Notes: a model not told the origin generated them from the sequence alone. Shown: positions 1-9,156, counted from the stretch's first letter. The stretch is 34,967 nucleotides of DNA from Caulochytrium protostelioides (GCA_003615045.1 ML014302.1:1-34967), one strand, 5' to 3'. Program-made: numbers and translations.

Positions 1-429
1 AAAAAAAAAAAGGAAAACCGTGGTATGAATCGATCGGGGTCTCGAGAGCAAAGCACGTGGTGACGACGATCAGCCGATGCGAAATCGCCTGCTCATGCCA
101 TCACACGGCGTCCACGTGCCGCGCATGAAGAAACGATGCGCGAGGCCGTGCGATGACGCGGCGCGGGCGCCCAACGTTTTTATACCCTTGTCGCCGCGTT
201 CAACAACGCTGGCGCGATCGAACGGTGCCGCAAGGGCGAGTGGCGACGCCCTTCCCGCGCCTCATGGACGTGCCGTCGCGCTGACGCGCGCCGCCGTCGC
301 TCTGGGCAATAGGGAGACGGGGGCGGTGGCGTTCAGCTCGAGGGGCGGGACCGCCACCCCGGCCGCCTCCCGGCTGGCCTCCGCGATCAAAGGGTCGCCT
401 CATCGAAGTGTCACCTCCCGAACGCTCGC
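1..429. other. Left-edge region without a supported gene
   Basis: The window opens with eleven A residues. Open frames on both strands here are short, rich in Arg/Ala/Gly and resemble no family I know; they are what GC-rich DNA gives by chance. A TTTTTATACC motif near 178-187 is the only promoter-like string. I see nothing else. Confidence 0.5.
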
Positions 430-720
430 GATGTCTCCGACAGAGATTTGTTTTTAACGGCTCGCTCAACCTTACCTACCGCGCTCGCCATCCCCTCCGT
501 GGTGCCCCCACGGAGGCAGTAGCGCATTTGGTTCATCTCCGGATGAGCTTGCCGACCTTGGGCCGCAGCAGATTTCGCCCAGAGTTGCGGCACAGCGTTG
601 TCGGTCTGACGGGTACAGTCAGGCAGCGTCGGAGGTTCAACGCGGCATGAAGGTCGCGATTCACACACTTGCTGTGGTTATCTTATTACCATAGCAATCC
701 ACGAACCGCAGTCCCCTGGC
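430..720 (-). mobile_element. Relic of a Fanzor/TnpB-like transposon nuclease, C-terminal end (copy A)
   Basis: Read on the minus strand, bases 670-533 encode a frame ending at a TGA (533-535) with the order KCVNRDLHAALNLRRCL, then RP..LCRN, then PKVGKLIRR and stop. The NRDxxAAxN core followed by an Arg/Cys-rich tail is typical of the last RuvC acidic motif and end of Fanzor (eukaryotic TnpB/OrfB-like) proteins. A second copy in opposite orientation ends at 3734; 24 of 38 residues after the NRD-type motif agree, including the stop position. DNA similarity continues about 100 bases beyond both stops, to roughly 430 here, so the 3' non-coding end is also shared. Upstream the frame is interrupted (stops and at least one shift near 670-690), and the catalytic core is missing. 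It is therefore a short 3' relic, not a working gene. Family assignment rests on pattern memory, not on a search. Confidence 0.5.
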
Positions 721-799
721 GCCGGCGCTGACCGGGTTTCAGGACCGCATGCGTCTGGGCATACACCCGCGTTCTGCCGACCGGGGTGGCCGGTCGTCG

Positions 800-1030
800 G
801 CGCGGTCGCCCAGATGGAACATGTGAATGCGGTCAGCATGCTGGATTCCGCTGGAGAGCCGATGGGCGATCGAGAGCGGAGTACGGCCCTTCGCGGCCTC
901 CGCGAGGATTCGCGAGCGGCGCACCTCGTCCTCGCTCGACCGCGCCGATATGGCCTCACGTTAATGAACAGCAAGCCTTCTCGGGGGGGAGCCCAGGGTT
1001 CCTGCCTCCTGCTGGGTTCGTGCCCGATGC
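800..1030 (-). pseudogene. Decayed ABC-transporter nucleotide-binding-domain fragment
   Basis: On the minus strand, bases about 924-805 read EAAKGRTPLSIAHRLSS then IQHADRIHMFHLGD. This is the H-loop region of ABCB-type (multidrug/peptide exporter) ATPases, where AKGRTTLVIAHRLSTIQNADRI is usual. Just upstream EAISARSSEDEV resembles the Walker B/D-loop string DEATSALDSSSE with substitutions, and GLLFIN in a neighbouring frame resembles the hydrophobic Walker B strand. A stop and a frame change separate these parts, no Walker A or membrane domain is visible, and the reading runs directly into Fanzor-like relic A. I read it as a broken fragment of a host ABC transporter gene carried or trapped beside the transposon relic. 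Confidence 0.45.
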
Positions 1031-1300
1031 CGCGCGTTGTGGCGCGTCGAAGGGCTCGCATGCCCCCCGTCGCTTGGCGGTCTGTGGCCGGGTGACTCGA
1101 CGACACGTTGTGCATCCGGCGATGCGTGGAGCAAACGTGATGTCGAAGCATATGGGCCAAAATGATTATCGGCTTTTCCTGTTCTTGCAAAGACCCCTAT
1201 GTCGGAGCTAGGGTTGACAGGTCTGGTGAGTAAGGCTCATGCAGCCGCCTCGTCCGCACGAGCCGCCGAGTACTGCCCAGCATGGCTTAGCCATCACTGG

Positions 1301-1308
1301 TATATAAG
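1301..1308 (+). promoter_or_regulatory. TATA box for the secreted-protein gene
   Basis: TATATAAG lies 44 bases before the first long-frame ATG (1345). Expected transcription start is near 1330. Two short upstream frames follow: ATG-GAC-GAC-stop at 1316 and an ATG at 1340 that runs 16 codons to TAG. If the signal-peptide ATG at 1627 is the true start, these would sit in a long leader or in an unrecognised first exon. Confidence 0.5.
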
Positions 1309-1626
1309 GCAGCACATGGACGACTGAACAGCATAATAAATGGAATGTCCCCTCAGCAACATGGTCATCGGCGGGCCGAGACTGGCATAGTCGATGCTCC
1401 AAAGCCATGCTGTGCCCTCGTTTCGTTGTTTCCGTCGCTCCAGCCTATCCGTGGATGCACCCTACCACGCGTATTGCTCCGGTGTCTCGGTGTCCCGGTG
1501 ACCCTCGTCGACCTTGTTCATTATTCCCGCGGGCGCGCCGGTCCGTCTTCTACGCACGTCTCTCAGCTCACCCCATCTCTCAACCTGCCGCCCGGCATCC
1601 GCCTGTCCGGCATCAGTCGTGCCATC

Positions 1627-3405
1627 ATGCTGATGTTCATACGGGGCCACGAAGGGCTGTTGCCCTTATTACTTCACGCTCTTTTCTTCTGCGTAGTCGT
1701 CACAGCAATACCTACCGGAGAAAAAAGATCGCCTCATCAGTCTGATCAGCCGGATGATGGACTTCGGCCTAAAAAAGCTCGTCATTCAGGGTCGAACCAG
1801 GAGATCACATTTGCCGTAGACCAAAGCGGATTTATGCATTCTCAAAACCCGCAGTCGCAACATCCTTCCCCCCTGACACACATTGATCCTCGTTTGCTTG
1901 ATAGTCGTTTCAATCCTTCTACATCGGCGCACCACCAGGCCACATTTGCCGGACACTCAGGTGACCCGCTGTATCCTCAGGGCGGCCCTCCGAATCAGTT
2001 AGACGGTCTCAGTGGGCTACTGGTTAATCCATGGAATATTCCTGGCTCGGAGGTCGATTGGTTAGCTACCGGCCTGCGTACACCAGATGTTGCTGACAAT
2101 ACGGAGTTAGACACCACAACCAGACAGTATTCATCGCCGAACCCATCGGACGTGGCCGGACAGTCTAGTTCTTCTCATCCGCTCTCTATGACACCTGAGG
2201 CCAAGTTGGCTGACCGCGGTCGGAAAAGACCTGGAAGCGCCAGAATTTCACTTCCACGATCTAACCTTTTCAAATCTCCTGACCTGAGCCAATTGAAAAA
2301 CGTTCAATGTGGATTTGATGAGGTACTTGCAAAGTTGAATCTCATGGCATCATTCGAGACTGTTTTGAATGAGCTTTACAAAGCACCCATACGATTTCCG
2401 CGCGGAACCCATCACGGTCGTAACTTACCGCACTTGATCATTATCAACACGGCCTTGCTGAACTATTTTGAGACGCCCCCAGACCGTTTCCGAGTGTCTC
2501 TTGTCAATTCTGCGGCGGAATATGCCACGAGGTTGCAGGATGTGTTGATACCCTTGTTCAATGTTCACCAAATCGATCTGAGACTACAGGACCTCGCGCT
2601 TGACTGTATGGCCATTTGGCTGTATCTTAATTATCTCGAGGCCGGAGGACCAGATTTTAGACCAGATTTCGCATCCTCAGAGAACAATAAGACCCCTAAT
2701 CGAGAGACAAAGCAGCAGCGACCATCCGATACAAGAAGGCTGGACCGATTCAATCAACTGGCTGAATATATGTCAACATATAAGGCGTATATCGAAACTG
2801 TGCTTCTCATCAACGAGTCCTCTTCGCCTGGCAATCTGATCGAGGAAATTAAAAAGTTTGTCAACGATCGTAAAACGGAACCGAAAGCTCAACACATTTT
2901 GGGAGTATTGAATATCTGGACTCAGGATACCATACCCGAGTTTGAGCTACAAGCCATGCTCTCCGCTTCCGCTTCGATGAATCGCAGAGGGAATGCCTCT
3001 GGGAAACATCACAGAGATGTGCGGGAAGCATTCAGTTTTAAGGGTGATCGTTACCCTACTCATGTATTCAAAGAGGTGAAATCTCCGCAGGACTTGTCAC
3101 ATGATTTTTTAAAAGCTCGGGACCAAAACCTTCAGCAGTTTGAGAAGTCTCGTGGTCCTTTTGAGGAGCTCGTTGCAAAGTCCCCATTTTCCGGCATCAA
3201 ACTACCCCTAAAGGAAATTCCGGGTCCGGCAAATACTCCATGCAGTGTCCCGGAGGATCCCTTCTGGTACAACCGTGACAAACTGTTTTCCGTCGACCCG
3301 CCTCTCCCCTCAGGACTTCCCTACATACAAAAGAAAAGGCTCGAAACCCCACCAGGTAGGGTGATATTTGACGCCGGTTCAAGTCGGCTCCCAGTCCCGC
3401 CGTGA
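1627..3405 (+). CDS. Secreted protein of unknown family (candidate effector)
   Basis: From ATG 1627 the frame gives 592 residues. Residues about 1-27 form a signal peptide: a short charged start (MLMFIRGHEG), a Leu/Val/Phe core (LLPLLLHALFFCVVV) and a TA-IP cleavage site. A dibasic GEKRS Kex2-like site follows, then RPKKARHSG, which resembles a monopartite nuclear localisation signal. Residues about 50-210 are Ser/Pro/Gln/His-rich and probably disordered. From about 225 to 400 the sequence is helical and conserved-looking (FDEVLAKLNLMASFETVLNE, LQDLALDCMAIWLYLNYLEA). The tail is Pro-rich. The frame is open back to ATG 1345 (686 residues), but that start would bury the signal peptide. Codon use is far less GC-biased than in neighbouring housekeeping genes, which fits a fast-evolving or transferred gene. 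It sits alone between two Fanzor-like relics with its own TATA box. I do not recognise the family; no enzyme motif is visible. Confidence 0.7.
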   Translation: MLMFIRGHEGLLPLLLHALFFCVVVTAIPTGEKRSPHQSDQPDDGLRPKKARHSGSNQEITFAVDQSGFMHSQNPQSQHPSPLTHIDPRLLDSRFNPSTSAHHQATFAGHSGDPLYPQGGPPNQLDGLSGLLVNPWNIPGSEVDWLATGLRTPDVADNTELDTTTRQYSSPNPSDVAGQSSSSHPLSMTPEAKLADRGRKRPGSARISLPRSNLFKSPDLSQLKNVQCGFDEVLAKLNLMASFETVLNELYKAPIRFPRGTHHGRNLPHLIIINTALLNYFETPPDRFRVSLVNSAAEYATRLQDVLIPLFNVHQIDLRLQDLALDCMAIWLYLNYLEAGGPDFRPDFASSENNKTPNRETKQQRPSDTRRLDRFNQLAEYMSTYKAYIETVLLINESSSPGNLIEEIKKFVNDRKTEPKAQHILGVLNIWTQDTIPEFELQAMLSASASMNRRGNASGKHHRDVREAFSFKGDRYPTHVFKEVKSPQDLSHDFLKARDQNLQQFEKSRGPFEELVAKSPFSGIKLPLKEIPGPANTPCSVPEDPFWYNRDKLFSVDPPLPSGLPYIQKKRLETPPGRVIFDAGSSRLPVPP

Positions 3406-3411
3406 CCGCCG

Positions 3412-3459
<48 letters not shown>
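3412..3459. repeat. 48-base poly-C homopolymer
   Basis: An uninterrupted run of 48 C residues begins six bases after the TGA of the secreted-protein gene (3403-3405). On the minus strand this is poly-G with strong quadruplex potential. A run of this length is also a common site of assembly or gap-fill error, so its true length is uncertain. Confidence 0.95.
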
Positions 3460-3461
<2 letters not shown>

Positions 3462-3572
3462 CTAGAGACCGGCCCCGTCACTCAGAGTCCGGCTGAAGTA
3501 CGAGTTGATGCCTTCGAGCGACTCCTGGGCAAGGAACGATCCCGACACTTCAGAACACTAAGACCATGTTAC

Positions 3573-3845
3573 GTGGTTGGAGATGCCACCATCGGCAACT
3601 TGGTGAACCGCATTCTTAATGCCGCGTTGAACCTCCGACGCTGTCTGGCCGTACCGGACCGACCGATGGCGCTGTGCCGCAACCCGAAGCCAACCAGGTG
3701 GCAGCCCAAGGTCGGCAAAGTCATCCGACACTGAACCGAATGCGCGTCTGCCTCGGCGGGAGACTCCTGAGGGGCACCACCGAGGATGGACGTATGGTGA
3801 GCGTATTGGGTCAGTTAATGAGCGACCGTATATAAATATAAATGA
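3573..3845 (+). mobile_element. Relic of a Fanzor/TnpB-like transposon nuclease, C-terminal end (copy B)
   Basis: Bases about 3573-3734 read PCYVVGDATIGNLVNRILN, AALNLRRCLAVPDRPMALCR and, after a gap, PKVGKVIRH then TGA (3732-3734). It matches relic A (430-720, opposite strand) through the NRxxxAALNLRRCL core, the RP..LCRN segment and the PKVGK.IR end, and DNA similarity continues past the stop to about 3845. Where copy A keeps NRD, this copy reads NRI, so the acidic residue expected in the third RuvC motif is lost. The frame stays open upstream to 3402, but that part is translated poly-C and is probably meaningless. It is a 3' fragment without a catalytic core, pointing away from the secreted-protein gene just as copy A does. 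Confidence 0.5.
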
Positions 3846-4718
3846 TGGAATTCCAGATCGAACATCTCTTTTATGGCGGTTTCAACATCGACATGTCGAG
3901 TATTTCGAATGCTTGCTTAATTTTGCAGGACGAGTGTAAGAACCTTCGATAGTTACCATGGATGGGGTGTATGTGCCAACAAAATAATGGGTTGGACGTA
4001 CAGAAGATTCAAGGAATATACGAATATCCCAGAAGGAATATACAACGGGGCGAAAGGGTGGCGATTCTGAAATATGGGGTCCCCCCCTTCGCTCTTCCCT
4101 CGTCGTGGAAGCGCCGCTGCGCCAAAGATGTGGCGCCGCTGCGGCTGCAAGACATGGGAGGGCCGGCGAGCCCGTAGGAGGCGCAGCCGTGCCCCCCTAG
4201 CGGTCATGGGCCGTGTGCCTCGCCAGCAGGAAGGCGTGTGGCGTTGGCCCAGTCACACCGCATGTTCGGGTCGGAGCCGCGGCCGGGCGAGAGAAGCCGC
4301 TGGTGCCGCTGTCGGCGTCAGCCCTTGCCGTGGACGCCCTTACCGCTGGCGCGGGTCCGCCGCCGCCGCGCCGCGTCAGTGTGGCGCGAGACGGATCGTC
4401 GGGTCATCAGCTGGGCTTTGCGTGGTGCAACAAGTCGGAGTTTGATCGAAGGGGTGCTTCTTTATCGAGGGATGCGATGGCTGAGTGATACGAGAGAGGC
4501 CTACAGGTATGCATGGCACGCATGCATCCCATCGTCAATCCCCATCAGCATCCATCAAGCACCTTGCGACCTTAGGACACACCACTTCTGGCGTATTAAA
4601 TACCCTATCGCCGTGTGTTCCCGTCACCTCCGTAACGTATTGTCTTCAAACAGCCTTGTAGACGTTCGTTCGACTTTCAGAGCGAGTGAGCTTGCGCGTG
4701 CGAGTGAACAAGGCCGTC
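3846..4718. other. Intergenic region upstream of ILV1
   Basis: No frame here resembles a known protein. A TATATAAATATAAAT string (3829-3843) lies at its left edge and may be part of the transposon 3' end. Bases 4080-4400 return to high GC. A TATTAAAT motif at 4594-4601, 118 bases before the ILV1 ATG, is a plausible TATA element. A pyrimidine-AG string (CTTTCAG, 4674-4680) resembles a splice acceptor, so a short upstream ILV1 exon is possible, but I found no donor and ATG that join in frame. Confidence 0.4.
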
Positions 4719-6797
4719 ATGGACATCCCACCGAGCCAGATGCTCAATCCCGAGTACCGGGAAGCCGTGGCGCGCCCGCCTGAAGGCCTCGTGGTCGAGG
4801 GCACGCCGTCGGGCAGCCCGGCGTCCGACCGGAGCGGCGCCGAGCACACGAGCTGGGCCGCGACCAGCGAGGAAGCCGCCGAGAAGGCGAGCGATCTGTC
4901 GCGCCCGCACTCCGAAGCGCTCGCCGGGCCGACGACGCTCGAGCTGGAGAACGAAGGGCCTACGGCGCGCCGGCCGATGGCCAGCACGGCGCCCGCATTC
5001 CCGTCCGCGGGCGGGTCGGCCGCTGGGTCCGTTCAGGCGACGCCGGACCGCCCGCAGACCTTCTTTTCTGTCCTGGACAGCGGCGCCGCGGCGCATCAGA
5101 TGCCCAAGGAGACGCTACTGGTGAACCCGCACCGGATCGTGCCGGCTGCGCCGCTGCCCGGCGCCGACCCATACCCGACGTCCGTGGCGACGAATGCGAC
5201 CGACGAGGCGCCCACCGAGGCCGACCAGATGCAGTACAACCCGGCGCACGCGTACTCGGCGCGCACGCGCCAGACGATCGAGCCCGACTACCTCAAGCTC
5301 ATCCTCATGGCGCGCGTCTACGACGTCGCCAAGGAGAGCCCGCTCAGCGCGGCCCGTCTGCTTTCGGCACGCCTGCGCAACACAATCCTCATCAAGCGCG
5401 AGGATCTGCAGTCCGTGTTCTCATTCAAGTGCCGCGGCGCGTACAACCGCATGCAGCACCTGGCCCCTTCGGAGCGCGCGAAGGGCGTCGTGGCGTGCTC
5501 AGCGGGCAACCACGCGCAGGGCGTGGCGCTGTCGGCGCGCGAGATGGGCATGCGCGCAACCATCGTGATGCCCGTCGCGACGCCGCCCATCAAGTACATG
5601 AACGTCGAGCGGCTCGGCGCCACCGTCGTTCTGCACGGCGCCGATTTCGACGAGGCGAAGGCCGAGTGCGCGCGACTCTCCACCGAGCAGGGTCTCGTCA
5701 ACATCCCCCCGTTCGACGACCCGTACGTGATCGCAGGCCAAGGCACGATCGGCGTCGAGATTCTGCGGCAAACGGAGGTGCGCGACCTGTTTGCCATCTT
5801 TGTGCCCATCGGCGGCGGCGGTATCGCCGCGGGGATCGGCGCCTACGTGAAACGCATTGCGCCGCACGTGCGCATCATCGGCGTGGAGACCTATGACGCC
5901 GACTCCATGACCCAGGCCCTGCGCTGCGGCGCGCCCACGACGCTCCGCCAGGTCGGCCTGTTTGCCGACGGCACGGCCGTTCGTCGCGTCGGCAGCGAGA
6001 CGTACCGCTTGTGCCAGCAGTACCTCGACGAGACGATTCTCGTCAACACGGACGAGACGTGTGCCGCCATCAAGGACATTTTTGAGGATACCCGCGGCAT
6101 TGTCGAGCCCTCGGGCGCGCTCGCAACGGCCGGCTGCAAGAAGTACCTGCAGATGCGCGGCTTGACCAACAAGAAGTGCGTCGTGATCGCGTCGGGTGCC
6201 AACATGAGCTTTGAGCGGCTCCGCTTTGTCGCGGAGCGCGCCGGGCTCGGCGAGAACCGCGAGGCGCTCATCAACGTCGTGATCCCGGAGAAGCCGGGCT
6301 CGTTCCTGCGCTTGCACGACATCATCGCTCCGCGGCCCGTGACGGAATTCAGCTATCGCTACGGCGACTCGGACCGCGCGCACATCTTTATGTCGTTCGT
6401 CGTCAAAGACCGCGACGCGGAGTTGCGGTCGATCTTTGCCCAGCTCGAGCAGAACGAGATGGAGGCGCTCGACGCGAGCGAGAACGAGTTCGCTAAGGCC
6501 CATGCGCGGTACCTGGTCGGCGGGCGCCGTGTCGTGCCCGACGAGCGGGTCTTTCGCTTCTCATTCCCCGAGCGCCCCGGCGCCCTCAACCATTTCCTGC
6601 AGCAATTGATGGCCCCCGGTGGCTGGAACATCTCGCTCTTCCATTACCGCAACTACGGCGGCGACGTCGGAAAGGTGATGGCGGGCATCCAGGTCCCGCC
6701 GGCGAGCGCTGGCAACTTTAACAAGTTCCTTTCCGACCTGCGCTATCCGTACGTCGAAGAGACGAACAACCCCTTCTACCGCAACTTCCTCCAGTAA
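4719..6797 (+). CDS. ILV1: Threonine dehydratase (threonine ammonia-lyase)
   Basis: This PLP enzyme converts L-threonine to 2-oxobutanoate and ammonia, the first committed step of isoleucine synthesis, normally in mitochondria. The product is 692 residues from ATG 4719. Residues about 1-189 are low-complexity. The catalytic domain starts with [20 protein letters not shown] near 189. Visible motifs are SFKCRGAYN with the Schiff-base Lys237, SAGNHAQG (261-268, phosphate/ring contact) and the PLP-phosphate loop GGGGIAAG (365-372). Two ACT-like regulatory domains follow: about 517-590 ([17 protein letters not shown]) and about 611-690 ([17 protein letters not shown], then [20 protein letters not shown]). 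These are the sites of isoleucine feedback inhibition and valine activation in the family. Fungal relatives are about 550-580 residues, so the N-terminal extension is unusual. The ATG-started N-terminus is acidic and not a presequence; a basic in-frame stretch lies directly upstream (see findings). No introns are apparent. Confidence 0.95.
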   Translation: MDIPPSQMLNPEYREAVARPPEGLVVEGTPSGSPASDRSGAEHTSWAATSEEAAEKASDLSRPHSEALAGPTTLELENEGPTARRPMASTAPAFPSAGGSAAGSVQATPDRPQTFFSVLDSGAAAHQMPKETLLVNPHRIVPAAPLPGADPYPTSVATNATDEAPTEADQMQYNPAHAYSARTRQTIEPDYLKLILMARVYDVAKESPLSAARLLSARLRNTILIKREDLQSVFSFKCRGAYNRMQHLAPSERAKGVVACSAGNHAQGVALSAREMGMRATIVMPVATPPIKYMNVERLGATVVLHGADFDEAKAECARLSTEQGLVNIPPFDDPYVIAGQGTIGVEILRQTEVRDLFAIFVPIGGGGIAAGIGAYVKRIAPHVRIIGVETYDADSMTQALRCGAPTTLRQVGLFADGTAVRRVGSETYRLCQQYLDETILVNTDETCAAIKDIFEDTRGIVEPSGALATAGCKKYLQMRGLTNKKCVVIASGANMSFERLRFVAERAGLGENREALINVVIPEKPGSFLRLHDIIAPRPVTEFSYRYGDSDRAHIFMSFVVKDRDAELRSIFAQLEQNEMEALDASENEFAKAHARYLVGGRRVVPDERVFRFSFPERPGALNHFLQQLMAPGGWNISLFHYRNYGGDVGKVMAGIQVPPASAGNFNKFLSDLRYPYVEETNNPFYRNFLQ

Positions 6798-7458
6798 GCC
6801 TAGAAATAATATGTATCGTATGCATGCGTCATGGGTCTGTCATGGTGCCCTTTGAGCATACTGTGATGGCTGATCGCGGTTGATGCCCACATCATGCAAG
6901 CAATTGCCGGCCCATGACCCATTGGCGGCCGTTGATGTGCCGAACCGGTCGTGAGAGAGCGCATGGGCACGGCGTGGCGCCGTGAGGGGGGAACTGCCTT
7001 CCGGGGCGCGGGCGACCAGGCTCCGACCGCCAGGGTGGGGCTTGCGTCGCCGGTCCACTCCGATGGGTACACACCGCCACATGGTCGACACCCCAGCCTC
7101 TATCTCACCTCATGTATCACGCCTCAAAGAACTGTCATCCGCCCACGTGCGGTCGCGATGCCCATCACTGATCATTCATCGATGTGGCCATTCATATGAT
7201 GTGACGATCAAACCGTCGTTCTGTTTCCTGCTTGATCCGTTCCTCTCGAGCATGATACCTCCAACAGCAAGAGCCATCCGTCGAGCACTTTCAGACCCCA
7301 GACTTCAACTTCCCCATCTCCGTGTCCATGACGCTACCGTTCTGACCCATTTGATCAACACCCCCCTTTAGGCCCTGTTCCTCTCGCCAAGATCCACCGT
7401 CTCTGATTCGGTATCCGCCCGGGGGTTTCGCATCGGCACGGTGCCGCTGCCTATCGCC
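6798..7458. other. Intergenic region ILV1 - SNW1
   Basis: The segment holds the ILV1 3' end (AATAAT near 6805 is a possible poly(A) signal) and the SNW1 promoter and leader. From about 7100 the DNA becomes less GC-rich and pyrimidine-rich towards the SNW1 start. I see no gene and no clear TATA box. Confidence 0.5.
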
Positions 7459-9156
7459 ATGTCGCTCAGCACCGCGCTGCCCAAACCCCGCAAGGGGTCG
7501 AACTCGGCCGCGGCTTCGCGGTGGGCCCAGCTCAGCGATGACGATGACGACGCCGCCGCGGCATCGTCGAGCCATGCGTTGACTCGGAAATCGTCGTCGG
7601 CGATCGCCGCTCCATCGTTACAGGGCTATGGCGCGCTCGTGCCGGCGGACGCGTCCGAGGCGCGGCCGCTGCGCCCGAGCGCCGCGGCCGTCGCCGAGAC
7701 GACCGCGCGGACCCGCGCGGCCTTGGAGAAGTTCACGCAGGAGGCGACGGCGCGGGCGCGGCCGCTGCATGCGCAGCGCGCGAGCGGCCACACGGGCACG
7801 GACGCGTCGGCCTTTGTGCGGTACACGCCCGCCGATGGCGCTGGCGTCGACCGCGTCGTCCGCCTCGTCGCGGCGCCGCTCGATCCGATGGCGCCCTCCC
7901 GCACCAAGCTCAAGGCCCCGGTCCGCGCAACCGCGACGGAGGCGCCGGCGCCGGTGCTCCATGCGCCGGCGCGCAAGATCAGCAAAGAGGCGATGGCGGC
8001 GTGGCGTATCCCGCCGTCCATCTCGCGCTGGAAAAACCCCAAGGGCTACACGATTGCGCTGGACAAGCGGCTCGCGGCCGACGGCCGCGGCGACAGCGAC
8101 GCGCCGGCCGTGTCCAACCACTTCGCCGAGCTCAGTGACGCGCTGCAGGCTGCCGACCGCCAGGCTCGCCAAGAAGTCCGCGCCCGGGCCGAGCTGGCGG
8201 CGCGGCTCGCCAAGAAGGAGCAGCAGGACCGCGAAGACCGGCTGCGAGAGTTGGCGCAGAAGGCCCGCGAGCAGCGTGCCGGCATCGTGTCCGCGGCGCC
8301 GACCTCGGCGTCCCCGCCGCCCCCAACCACCGCCGCTGCGGCGGCGTCCTCGACAGCAAAGGCCGCTGTGGCCAACTATGCCTCCAGTTCCGACGCAAGC
8401 GACGATTCACGGAAGGCAACGACGGCGCCGCGCGGCCGGATGACCACTCGCGCCGCCGGTCCATCTTCCCGTTCGTCGTCCCCTTCCTCGGACGCTTCGC
8501 GGTCTCGGTCGCGGTCGCGCTCGCCGTCGCCGTCGGGATCCGACTCGTCGGGGTTCTCGGACGCCGGGTCGGACGCGTCGGCGGCCGCGGCGGCGCTCGC
8601 TCGCCGCGAAGCCATCCGGCGCGAGCGCGAGCGCGAGCGCCGGCGGCAGTACCGCCTGCAGCAGATGGGCCGCGCCGCTCGTCCGCCACCCGCCGGCGGC
8701 GCGCCTGACGACGACGACGACCGCGACATCACCGAGAAAGTCGCGCTCGGCATCGCGCGGCCCGCGCCGCTTACGGGCGAAGCGCTCTTTGACGCGCGCC
8801 TCTTCAACCGCTCGCAGGGCCTCGACTCCGGGTTCCACGGCGGCGACGACGAGGGCGACACGGCGTACGACGCGCCGCTCGCGCTCGGGCGGGGCTCGAC
8901 GGCGGGCTCTATCTATGCGCCGGTGCGGCGCGGCGCGGCCGGGGAGGCGGCGCGCGGCGCTGTGGTCGACGACGCGAGTCTCGACCGCCTGGTGGGCCGC
9001 GGGCTCGGCGCGGAGCGGGGCGACAAGACCACCGGCAGCGGCGACGGCCCCGTCCAGTTCCAGAAAGAAACCGAGGCCGACCGCAAGCGGCGCGCTGACC
9101 AGCGCGATGACGACAGCCACAACGATTCCTCGGCATCACGGCCACGTCATCGATAG
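7459..9156 (+). CDS. SNW1: SNW/SKIP-family splicing factor (Prp45/Snw1)
   Basis: SNW proteins are intrinsically extended subunits of the activated spliceosome that bind U5/U6 and the NineTeen-associated complex; in animals SKIP is also a transcription co-regulator. The frame gives 565 residues from ATG 7459. Family landmarks appear in order: an acidic N-terminus (LSDDDDD), FVRYTPADG (from residue 119), then RVVRLVAAPLDPMAPSRTK, PPSISRWKNPKGYTIALDK with RLAADGRG (from 185), and a charged helix with LRELAQKAREQRAG. An Ala/Ser linker and a short RS-rich stretch (SRSRSRSRSPSPSGS) come next, then ALARREAIRRERERERRRQY. Near the end DRDITEKVALGIARP, LFDARLFNRSQGLDSGF and GDDEGDTAYD match the conserved C-terminal signatures of animal and plant SKIP. 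The eponymous SNW triplet reads SRW here. Single exon. It converges with the MAN1-like gene; 280 bases separate the stops. Confidence 0.95.
   Translation: MSLSTALPKPRKGSNSAAASRWAQLSDDDDDAAAASSSHALTRKSSSAIAAPSLQGYGALVPADASEARPLRPSAAAVAETTARTRAALEKFTQEATARARPLHAQRASGHTGTDASAFVRYTPADGAGVDRVVRLVAAPLDPMAPSRTKLKAPVRATATEAPAPVLHAPARKISKEAMAAWRIPPSISRWKNPKGYTIALDKRLAADGRGDSDAPAVSNHFAELSDALQAADRQARQEVRARAELAARLAKKEQQDREDRLRELAQKAREQRAGIVSAAPTSASPPPPTTAAAAASSTAKAAVANYASSSDASDDSRKATTAPRGRMTTRAAGPSSRSSSPSSDASRSRSRSRSPSPSGSDSSGFSDAGSDASAAAAALARREAIRRERERERRRQYRLQQMGRAARPPPAGGAPDDDDDRDITEKVALGIARPAPLTGEALFDARLFNRSQGLDSGFHGGDDEGDTAYDAPLALGRGSTAGSIYAPVRRGAAGEAARGAVVDDASLDRLVGRGLGAERGDKTTGSGDGPVQFQKETEADRKRRADQRDDDSHNDSSASRPRHR

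Noticed and set aside
3402-3734. Plus-strand frame of 110 codons starting with a long poly-Pro run
   Set aside because: The poly-Pro is only translated poly-C. The real signal is limited to the Fanzor-like end after about 3573.
5499-6503. Long minus-strand frame of 334 codons inside ILV1
   Set aside because: It is antisense to a fully conserved catalytic domain and is an open shadow frame caused by high GC3.
7618-8172. Long opposite-strand frames inside SNW1
   Set aside because: Shadow frames of the GC-rich coding strand; compositions are Arg/Ala noise.
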